Positions 6,239-11,254 of a stretch of 11,254 nucleotides of DNA are shown piece by piece. The DNA lies in contig MGVM01000035.1 in assembly GCA_001800495.1 (NCBI GenBank), forward strand, positions 995 to 12,248, read 5' to 3'. This DNA is from Elusimicrobia bacterium RIFOXYB2_FULL_48_7. GTDB taxonomy: Bacteria; Elusimicrobiota; Endomicrobiia; CG1-02-37-114; XYA2-FULL-39-19. Within the stretch, counting starts at the first letter, position 1. Each line of letters starts with the position of its first letter. The position numbers were made by a program, and so were the translations under genes. The notes beneath the pieces were generated by a model. That model was given only the letters and a program-made list of their open reading frames with translations, ran no database searches and had not been told where the DNA came from.

Positions 6239-7642
6239 ATGAGCGGGCTTTTCGGCATAGCTTCAAGAAAGGATTGCGTGGAAGCATTATTTTACGGGAC
6301 GGATTATCATTCCCACCTGGGAACGGAGTTCGGCGGCATAGCGGTGCTGGGCGATAAATTTACGCGCCAGATACACAACATAAGCACCAGCCAGTTCAAG
6401 TCCAAGTTCGTGGACGACTGCGCGAAGATGAAGGGGAACAAGGGCATCGGGGTCATCAGTGCTTTTGACGAGCAGCCGATATACTTGAACACGAAGTTCG
6501 GCCCGTTCTGCATAGTCGCGGAAGGATTCCTGGAAAATGCCGAGCAGCTCGCGAAGGAGCTCCTGGCCAGGGGCGTTTCGTTCAGCGAATTCTCCCATGG
6601 AAAAGTGAACATGGCCGAGCTTATCGGCAAGATGGTCACCGAGGGAAAAAATATTGTCGACGGCATAGAAAAAATGCACGCCAGGATAGACGGCTCCTGC
6701 TCGCTGCTTATCCTGCACAAAGACGGCATCTACGCGGCAAGGGACAGGTTCGGCTATACCCCGCTTGTCGTGGGGAAAAGCAAGGATTCCTGGGCGGCCG
6801 CCTCAGAGACAAGCGCGTTCCACAACCTGGGGCTGAAAGTCTCAAAATACATCGAGCCGGGGGAAATATCGCTTATAACCCCAAACGGGATAAAACAGAA
6901 AAAACCGGGCGGGAAGATAAACCAGATATGCACGTTCTTCTGGATTTATACTGGTTTCCCGGCTTCAAATTATGAAGGCATCAATACCGAGATCGTGCGC
7001 GAAAGATGCGGCAGGGCCTTGGCTAAGCACGACAAGGACATACAGGTGGACCTGGTTTCCGGGGTGCCGGACTCAGGCCTGGCGCACGGGCTTGGCTACG
7101 CGATGGAATCCGGCAAACCTTTCAGGCGTCCGCTGGTAAAATACACTTCCGGCTATGGCAGGAGCTACACGCCTCCGTCTCAGGCCACCCGCGACCTGGT
7201 TGCCACCATGAAACTCATTGCTATTGAAGAAATCATAAAAAACAACAGGATAGTGATCTGTGAGGATTCTATAGTCCGCGGAACCCAGCTGAAAAACTCC
7301 ACGGTAAAAAAATTATGGGAAGGCGGCGCGAGGGAAATCCATATCAGGCCGGCTTGCCCGCCGCTCATGTTCCCGTGCAGGTTCAACCTTTCAACCCGCA
7401 GCATAAAGGAACTGGCCGCGCGCAAGGCGATCCGCGCGATTGAGGGAAAGGACATTGAGAATGTCGGGGAATACCTCAACAGCAATTCACTGAAATACAA
7501 AAAAATGCTTGAATGGATCAGGAAGGATATCGACGTTACGACCCTGCGCTACCAGACCGTGGACGACATGGTCAAGGCCGTAGGCCTGCCGAAGGAAAAA
7601 CTCTGCCTTTACTGCTGGACGGGGAAATATAAAAAGCCGTAG
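6239..7642 (+). CDS. PurF-like protein (amidophosphoribosyltransferase homologue) lacking the glutaminase Cys
   Basis: PurF makes phosphoribosylamine from PRPP and glutamine, the first step of purine synthesis. This 467-residue homologue keeps the two-domain layout. The phosphoribosyltransferase half is well preserved: VPDSG (276-280), the PRPP loop ICEDSIVRGTQ (340-350), and PLMFPC (375-380). The four 4Fe-4S ligands of Bacillus-type PurF are all matched: C231, C380, C456 and C459. The N-terminal class II glutaminase half is degenerate. It begins MSGLFGI instead of (M)CGIFGI, so the catalytic Cys1 is Ser; the usual HRGQE block is HLGTE (26-30); HVRYST is replaced around 70-76 (GVISAF); the oxyanion-hole Asn-Gly is Glu-Gly (about 95-96). 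It thus probably cannot hydrolyse glutamine; it may use ammonia, or do something else. It is last in the five-gene run. A normal purF elsewhere would make this a paralogue; that cannot be seen here. Confidence 0.85.
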   Translation: MSGLFGIASRKDCVEALFYGTDYHSHLGTEFGGIAVLGDKFTRQIHNISTSQFKSKFVDDCAKMKGNKGIGVISAFDEQPIYLNTKFGPFCIVAEGFLENAEQLAKELLARGVSFSEFSHGKVNMAELIGKMVTEGKNIVDGIEKMHARIDGSCSLLILHKDGIYAARDRFGYTPLVVGKSKDSWAAASETSAFHNLGLKVSKYIEPGEISLITPNGIKQKKPGGKINQICTFFWIYTGFPASNYEGINTEIVRERCGRALAKHDKDIQVDLVSGVPDSGLAHGLGYAMESGKPFRRPLVKYTSGYGRSYTPPSQATRDLVATMKLIAIEEIIKNNRIVICEDSIVRGTQLKNSTVKKLWEGGAREIHIRPACPPLMFPCRFNLSTRSIKELAARKAIRAIEGKDIENVGEYLNSNSLKYKKMLEWIRKDIDVTTLRYQTVDDMVKAVGLPKEKLCLYCWTGKYKKP

Positions 7643-7643
7643 G

Positions 7644-7667
7644 TAGCCGCGGGATTCCCGCAGGCTA
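7644..7667. terminator. GC-rich hairpin between convergent genes, possible bidirectional terminator
   Basis: TAGCC-GCGGG, a three-base loop ATT, then CCCGC-A-GGCTA: a ten-pair stem with one bulged A. It starts two bases after the PurF-like stop and includes the stop codon of the minus-strand gene. On the minus strand a CTTTTTATATTT stretch follows about 8 bases beyond the stem; on the plus strand the T-tract is poor. It probably ends transcription from both sides. Confidence 0.55.
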
Positions 7668-8729
7668 TTCGATTTCCATCTCTACCGGAAGGCTGTAACC
7701 GCGGTTGCCCCAGGCATCTTCCACCGCAACTCTTACATAGATATCGTCTTTCGGGAGGGTGACCGGGTTCAGGGTGAAAACCCACGGGGGCCCGTAGGTG
7801 TACCTGCCGGTTTTTTCATAAGCGCCCGCTTCGCTGACTGTAGCAAATTCAAGCCACGCCCTTTCCACCAGGTCGCCCGCCACTGAAGACACAATGGTTT
7901 TGTTCGGCGTGCCCTTCTTGCCGTCTTTTACTTCCACTACCTGCACTTTTATTTCCTGCTCCGTTTTTTCCGGGATAAGCTTCATCGCTATGGCCGGTTC
8001 GAACACCGATATGCCTGTTTTCAGGGAATCCGCGGGTTCAATAGGCGGCGCTCCCTGGATCTCGTTGTTCAGCCAGGTATTCACCGGCGCTCCCTTGCCG
8101 CCCCACCCGCCGCACAATATCGGAGCGGTATCGCGGGAGGTAAAATAATCCGTCTGAGACCACACGGCTATGAAATTCGGGCCTTCAAGGTTCACCTGCT
8201 CTATCGGGACTTCCGTCCAGAACCACCTGGCTTCGCCGGTATATTCCTGCGCGTTCATGCTGTCGCCTTCCAGGGGGATGTCCAGGCTTGAAACAAGGAA
8301 ATACCGCGCGTTGGATTTCCAGGCTGGCGTGGAAGAAAGCCCGATGTAAACACTGCCGGGGATGGGTTCCTTGTCCCAGCTGGGCTTGCCTTCAACCGGG
8401 CGCGTTTTCGCGCGGCCCACTTTCGCGCCGATAAAAGCTTTCCTGTAGGACCCCGTCGGGCTTTTCGGGATATCAGCAATTTTTTCTATCCAGCAGACAT
8501 TGTAGCCCAGGTACCAGTTGCCATCCCAGCCGGAATTGGCGAAAATATCGTATTCATTCAGGTTCGGGAGTTCGCTCATGTAAACCGGGGGCGCCATGGG
8601 GTTCCTGGAAGGCAGTAAAGCCGTTTCCTCCGCTTGGGCGGCCTCCTTTTTTGAAGGCTTGGCTTCAGCCGCGGAACCGGCATAAAGGAATAATGATAAA
8701 AGAATAATTATTATTGGTGTTGGTTTCAT
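7665..8729 (-). CDS. Exported Trp-rich protein of unknown function
   Basis: A 354-residue protein with a signal peptide: Lys2, a hydrophobic core IIIILLSLFLYAGSA (6-20) and a likely signal peptidase I site after AEA at 23. Residues 24-45 are a Lys/Ala/Glu-rich linker. Residues 55-225 are rich in Trp, Tyr and Gly (NSGWDGNWYLGYN at 65-77, EARWFW at 166-171, GGWGGKGAP at 207-215) and look beta-sheet rich, perhaps a jelly-roll domain. Two cysteines, C79 and C206, could pair after export. The last 95 residues (about 258-352) look like an Ig-like domain ending in DDIYVRVAVEDAWGNRG. No catalytic motif is recognised. It starts 9 bases after the stop of the gene at 8739-9104 and lacks a ribosome site, so translation may depend on re-initiation. 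It is probably periplasmic or surface-exposed. Confidence 0.75.
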   Translation of the reverse strand: MKPTPIIIILLSLFLYAGSAAEAKPSKKEAAQAEETALLPSRNPMAPPVYMSELPNLNEYDIFANSGWDGNWYLGYNVCWIEKIADIPKSPTGSYRKAFIGAKVGRAKTRPVEGKPSWDKEPIPGSVYIGLSSTPAWKSNARYFLVSSLDIPLEGDSMNAQEYTGEARWFWTEVPIEQVNLEGPNFIAVWSQTDYFTSRDTAPILCGGWGGKGAPVNTWLNNEIQGAPPIEPADSLKTGISVFEPAIAMKLIPEKTEQEIKVQVVEVKDGKKGTPNKTIVSSVAGDLVERAWLEFATVSEAGAYEKTGRYTYGPPWVFTLNPVTLPKDDIYVRVAVEDAWGNRGYSLPVEMEIE

Positions 8730-8738
8730 GGGTATAGT

Positions 8739-9104
8739 TTATTTGCAGTGTTTGTCGTCCAGCCGGTTCTTGTAGGGGCCCGTGCAATTGCGCCAGTGCT
8801 CGGCATACCCGTTTCGGATCCAGTCAAAAGCGGCGTGTTGGAGGCCGACATCATGCCCCTTTTTTTCCGACAGGTACCATTTGTGGATGACTATCTCTTT
8901 TTTCTGCGCCTCTACGTCTTCTCTCATTCTTTTCATGCGCCATCTTATGGAATGGTTCATGAAAAAATCGTTTTTCGCGAATTCCATGCCGACGTCGTAC
9001 CCGGCTTTTTCGCTCAAATGCCATTTATTCACCAGGATAGCGTTGATTTCCTCAAAATTCAGTTCTTCCAGGGAAGGGAACTGCTCATTCAATATGGCGT
9101 TCAT
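8739..9104 (-). CDS. Small protein made of two copies of a KWxLSEKxGxDVG motif (DUF4032-tail-like)
   Basis: A 121-residue cytosolic protein with an internal duplication. Copy one, KWHLSEKAGYDVG (27-39), continues to D46, N50 and WR (55-56); copy two, KWYLSEKKGHDVG (75-87), continues to D94, N98 and WR (104-105). The period is 48 residues. From memory the motif resembles the C-terminal tail of DUF4032 proteins, where a single HKWYLSE...GxDVG segment follows a kinase-like domain; here there is no such domain. The start overlaps the cupin stop as ATGA, so the two are translated together. The C-terminus (106-121) is basic with two Cys. Function is unknown. Conservation of Trp, Ser-Glu, Asp-Val-Gly in both copies suggests a small binding fold or a symmetric two-site unit. 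Confidence 0.8.
   Translation of the reverse strand: MNAILNEQFPSLEELNFEEINAILVNKWHLSEKAGYDVGMEFAKNDFFMNHSIRWRMKRMREDVEAQKKEIVIHKWYLSEKKGHDVGLQHAAFDWIRNGYAEHWRNCTGPYKNRLDDKHCK
8790..8882 (-). repeat. Motif copy 2 of the duplicated protein
   Basis: Encodes residues 75-105 of the gene at 8739-9104. It aligns with copy 1 at 48 residues' offset, sharing K, W, LSEK, G, DVG, A, D, N and WR with one inserted residue near the end. The two copies differ strongly at DNA level, so the duplication is old. Confidence 0.75.
8937..9026 (-). repeat. Motif copy 1 of the duplicated protein
   Basis: Encodes residues 27-56 (KWHLSEKAGYDVG through WR) of the gene at 8739-9104, the partner of the copy at 8790-8882. 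Similarity may begin a few residues earlier, where both copies have a run of Ile/Val/Leu. Confidence 0.75.
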
Positions 9105-9517
9105 CGGTATTCTTTATATTTCCTTACTAATGTTACCTGGGGTTTTGTGAGGTAGAAGTACTTTGTGTTATGGTCGCCCGTATCCCGGTTTTCAACAATG
9201 AGTATTTTCGAGTTTTTTTTCATGAGCGCGCCGTGCCATGCGTTTTTCGGGAAATTATAGCAGACGCCCTGCTTCATCGGGACGATTTTCAGCTTATCCC
9301 ACGGTTTTTGGCCGTTACCTCCGGCTATCATTGCGCATTTGCCGTTCAATAGCACGAAAACCTCGTCTGTTTTCGTGTGTTTTTCGATTTTGATTATGTT
9401 TTTGCTGGTGGCATCTGATGCGGTATTGGCGTAAGCCACGCGCCACTTTTCAAAATAGATGACCGGTTTGAAACCGGGCTTGCTGTGCGACTTAATTTGA
9501 AGGGATTTATTGTCCAT
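9101..9517 (-). CDS. Cupin-domain protein
   Basis: A single-domain cupin, 138 residues from the ATG at 9517. Counting from that start, cupin motif 1 is EKHTKTDEVFVLLNG (45-59), with H47 and E52 as metal ligand candidates, though the first His of the usual HxH is Glu45. Motif 2 is GVCYNFPKNAWHG (84-96) with H95. The metal site therefore looks partly changed but plausible. Substrate is unknown; similar small cupins are annotated as sugar- or ureidoglycolate-related without firm evidence. The frame stays open to a TTG at 9559, but a strong promoter (TTGCAA-N17-TATTAT) occupies that stretch, so the ATG at 9517 is preferred. Its stop overlaps the next gene's start by four bases (ATGA). It is the first gene of a likely three-gene minus-strand operon. 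Confidence 0.8.
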   Translation of the reverse strand: MDNKSLQIKSHSKPGFKPVIYFEKWRVAYANTASDATSKNIIKIEKHTKTDEVFVLLNGKCAMIAGGNGQKPWDKLKIVPMKQGVCYNFPKNAWHGALMKKNSKILIVENRDTGDHNTKYFYLTKPQVTLVRKYKEYR

Positions 9518-9530
9518 ATTATCCGGCAAC

Positions 9531-9559
9531 ATAATACAAAATTCCAGCCGCTTTTGCAA
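9531..9559 (-). promoter_or_regulatory. Predicted promoter of the cupin operon, near-leaderless
   Basis: On the minus strand TTGCAA (9559-9554) and TATTAT (9536-9531) are 17 bases apart. The -10 ends 13 bases before the ATG at 9517, so transcription from about 9524 would leave a leader of only 6-7 bases. No ribosome site precedes that ATG. Confidence 0.55.
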
Positions 9560-9579
9560 AACCTCTTTTAATTTTGGCG

Positions 9580-9608
9580 TTGAGAAACTCTTTGTAAAAT
9601 GATATATT
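9580..9608 (+). promoter_or_regulatory. Predicted promoter of the DUF2156 gene, probably leaderless mRNA
   Basis: TTGAGA (9580-9585) and TATATT (9603-9608) are exactly 17 bases apart. The ATG at 9617 follows the -10 by only 8 bases, so the transcript would begin at or within about three bases of the start codon. No ribosome site is present. Confidence 0.6.
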
Positions 9609-9616
9609 GAATCCCA

Positions 9617-10534
9617 ATGAATTCCATTCCAAATTTTCCGGAATTTGCACCGGTTTCAAAAGAAAATATCCAGGAAATCAGGCAGGCAACAGCAAAAAAC
9701 CCGCCTGAAATTTGCGACCTTTCCGGCGGCAATATCTGGGGCTACCGCGCTACGCTTAATTACCGGGTTACGCGGCTTGAAGGCTGTATTCTTATCCATT
9801 CCATGCCCGCCCAGGGCCTGGATACCGGAATGCCGCCGTTTTTCCTGCCGCCGCTGTGCAACGACATGTCAAACGCGGTGGAACTGATGAAAAAATCCCT
9901 GGCTTTCATGAACGAAAAATATGGAACCGGTATTTTTTCAAGCGTCCCGGAAAAACTCGCGAAAATCGCGATGGAAACCGGGCTTAAAACCGTTGAAAAA
10001 CGCGACGATGCCGACTATATTTTCCTTGCCAAGGATTTCTCGGAATTTAAGGGCGGCAAATACCAGTCCAAGCGAAATTTTGCCAACTATTTTTATCAAA
10101 ATACCAAGCATGAGTTCCTTGATATCACAAAAAACCTGCTTAGGGAATGCATGGAACTCCAGGAAAAATGGTGCAATACAAGAAAATGCATGTTTTTCAA
10201 GTCGCTTGAAATGGAAAACGCCGCCATCCTTGAGATGCTCACGAATTTTGATTCCCTGGGGCTTTTCGGCGCCGTTATAAAGATAAATAACAAGGTGGAA
10301 GCGTTCGGTGTCGCTGAAAAAGTGAATAATGAAATGGCGACAGTCCATATCCAGAAGGCGAACACGGATTTCCGCGGAATTTACCAGGCATTCTGCCAGT
10401 TGTTCGCGAAAAACCAGCTGAAAGATTACAAGTTCATAAACTGGGAGCAGGACCTGGGCAATGCGGGCCTGCGCAAATCCAAGCTTTCCTACCATCCCCA
10501 CAATCTCCTCGTCAAATACAACGTGTCCCTGTAA
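9617..10534 (+). CDS. DUF2156 (phosphatidylglycerol lysyltransferase C-terminal domain-like) protein
   Basis: A 305-residue soluble protein of the DUF2156 family, which has two GNAT-like acyltransferase folds and is related to the catalytic half of MprF, the enzyme that adds lysine to phosphatidylglycerol. Typical features are the opening FPEFAPVSKEN (7-17), the basic GGKYQSKRNFANYF (146-159), LGLFGAVIKINNKVEAFG (214-231) and the closing INWEQDLGNAGLRKSKLSYHP (274-294). It lacks the many membrane helices of full MprF, as expected for the stand-alone family whose substrate is not settled; an aminoacyl-tRNA-dependent transfer to lipid or another small molecule is an inference only. It is divergent from the cupin operon and not closely linked to waaA. 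The ATG at 9617 is the only sensible start given the promoter. Confidence 0.85.
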   Translation: MNSIPNFPEFAPVSKENIQEIRQATAKNPPEICDLSGGNIWGYRATLNYRVTRLEGCILIHSMPAQGLDTGMPPFFLPPLCNDMSNAVELMKKSLAFMNEKYGTGIFSSVPEKLAKIAMETGLKTVEKRDDADYIFLAKDFSEFKGGKYQSKRNFANYFYQNTKHEFLDITKNLLRECMELQEKWCNTRKCMFFKSLEMENAAILEMLTNFDSLGLFGAVIKINNKVEAFGVAEKVNNEMATVHIQKANTDFRGIYQAFCQLFAKNQLKDYKFINWEQDLGNAGLRKSKLSYHPHNLLVKYNVSL

Positions 10535-10567
10535 TAACACCTCTTTCCCAATCATCCCTAAATTTAG

Positions 10568-10586
10568 TATAATGATAATCATTATA
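10568..10586. promoter_or_regulatory. Fur-box-like operator overlapping a -10 element, upstream of waaA
   Basis: The 19 bases TATAATGATAATCATTATA form a perfect 9-1-9 inverted repeat and agree with the classical Fur box (GATAATGATAATCATTATC) at 17 of 19 positions; only the two outer bases differ. The left end is itself a perfect TATAAT (10568-10573), and a second TATAAT overlaps the right end (10583-10588). Neither has a good -35. Binding by a Fur-family repressor (Fur, or possibly PerR, whose box is similar) would cover the -10. The operator sits 54 bases before the waaA start. Confidence 0.7.
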
Positions 10587-10640
10587 ATGATTTTTAATTA
10601 TAGAAGAGAGTTAATAAAAGACGTTAAGTAAAGGCAAACA

Positions 10641-11254
10641 ATGTATTTCATTTATAACTTCATTGCAACCTGCGCGCTGGTGCTGCTTTTTCCGTATGTG
10701 CTGATAAAACTGCGGTCAAAAAACGCCGGCCTCCAGTGGAAACACCGCCTGGGCAATATCGGCGACATTCCCTCCGGCCGGTACATCTGGGTGCATTGCG
10801 CTTCCGTCGGCGAAGTAAAAGTGGCGTCCATATTCATCGAGGAACTTGCCAAAAGGATGCCGGAACATAAAATCGTGCTCTCCGTTATAACCAAATCCGG
10901 CTACAAGGTAGCCAACGATACTGTTTCCGCCGTGAAAAAAGTATTCTACGCGCCGATAGATATCGCCTTCCTGGTCAAAAAAACAGTGAAAAAAATCAGG
11001 CCCGAGCTCTTCATTATCGTTGAAACAGAGCTCTGGCCCAACCTGATAAGGCACGTCCATAGGTCCGGCGCGAAGATCATAACCATAAACGGCAGGATAT
11101 CGGACAAAAGCTACGGCGCGTACAAAGCGCTGAAGCCGTTTATCAAAAAAATTGTAAGCAAAATTGATTTGTTCCTGATGAGGGAGCAGTTCGACCACAA
11201 CAGGATAATAGAGTTGGGCGCCGCGAAGGAAAAAGTGAGCGTTACAGGCAACAT
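10641..11254 (+). CDS. waaA: 3-deoxy-D-manno-octulosonic acid (Kdo) transferase, N-terminal part
   Basis: Adds Kdo from CMP-Kdo to lipid A precursor at the cytosolic face of the inner membrane, the first step of LPS core assembly (GT30). The open frame runs off the window after 204 complete codons, about half of the usual 420-430. Residues 1-23 form an N-terminal hydrophobic anchor. The motif WVHCASVGE (50-58) supplies the catalytic base, equivalent to Glu31 of the Aquifex enzyme, here E58. ETELWPN (128-134) and the ANARLS-like INGRIS follow in the normal order, so the visible half looks functional. The ATG has a modest AAGG site upstream. It is preceded by a Fur-box-like operator, unusual for an LPS-core gene. 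Whether it adds one or two Kdo residues cannot be judged. Confidence 0.93.
   Translation, partial: MYFIYNFIATCALVLLFPYVLIKLRSKNAGLQWKHRLGNIGDIPSGRYIWVHCASVGEVKVASIFIEELAKRMPEHKIVLSVITKSGYKVANDTVSAVKKVFYAPIDIAFLVKKTVKKIRPELFIIVETELWPNLIRHVHRSGAKIITINGRISDKSYGAYKALKPFIKKIVSKIDLFLMREQFDHNRIIELGAAKEKVSVTGN

Noticed and set aside
8748..9155. Plus-strand frames of 122-135 codons opposite the duplicated-motif gene
   Set aside because: The minus-strand frame has an internal duplication at protein level and an ATGA coupling to the cupin gene, so it is the real one.
9518..9559. N-terminal extension of the cupin protein to a TTG at 9559
   Set aside because: The stretch carries a near-consensus -35/-10 pair, the TTG has only an overly close ribosome-like site, and cupin homology begins well downstream of 9517.
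9938..10582. Minus-strand frame of 214 codons opposite the DUF2156 gene
   Set aside because: It is a mirror of a clearly homologous plus-strand gene, with no recognisable family and no ribosome site; its length follows from the codon bias of the real gene.
10572..10631. A 19-codon frame (MIIIIMIFNY...) before waaA
   Set aside because: It arises from the Fur-box palindrome and AT-rich leader, has no ribosome site, and its composition is what AT-rich DNA gives by chance.
1..11254. Mobile elements, CRISPR arrays, tRNA or rRNA genes, attachment sites, riboswitches
   Set aside because: I looked for transposase or integrase motifs, repeated spacers, cloverleaf-like stretches and long structured leaders. 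None was found; gaps between genes are all about 110 bases or shorter.

Overview
The window looks like chromosomal DNA of a Gram-negative (diderm), probably anaerobic bacterium. A Kdo transferase (WaaA) and a BamE-like lipoprotein point to an LPS-bearing outer membrane. A butyrate kinase/phosphotransbutyrylase pair and a rubrerythrin point to a fermenting anaerobe. The mix would suit a little-studied phylum such as Elusimicrobiota or Omnitrophota, but nothing here fixes the phylum. I see no mobile element, CRISPR array, rRNA or tRNA.

Layout. (1) Positions 1-2047, plus strand: the last residues of an upstream gene that resembles the C-terminus of a branched-chain aminotransferase, then overlapping buk and ptb genes, which turn an acyl-CoA into acid plus ATP. 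(2) 2055-2636, minus strand: a rubredoxin-rubrerythrin fusion with its own promoter, convergent with ptb. (3) 2650-3796, plus: a YchF-family protein whose P-loop and DxxG motifs are broken, with a clear sigma70-type promoter. (4) 3797-7667, plus: a tightly packed run of five genes behind one promoter (a 42-residue charged protein, a 4-oxalocrotonate tautomerase-like enzyme, glucose-6-phosphate isomerase, a BamE-like lipoprotein and a PurF-like protein that has lost its glutaminase nucleophile), closed by a GC-rich hairpin. (5) 7665-9559, minus: a likely operon read cupin protein, then a protein built of two copies of a DUF4032-tail-like motif (linked by an ATGA overlap), then an exported protein of unknown function. 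(6) 9580-10534, plus: a DUF2156 protein divergent from the cupin gene. Both divergent genes have near-consensus promoters so close to the start codon that their mRNAs may be leaderless. (7) 10535-11254, plus: a near-perfect Fur-box palindrome overlapping a -10 element, then waaA, cut by the window end.

The best leads are the two enzyme-family members that keep their fold but have lost catalytic motifs (YchF-like and PurF-like), the stand-alone duplicated motif protein, the Fur-type operator before an LPS-core gene, and the paired near-leaderless promoters. No complete new multi-gene system can be proven from this window.
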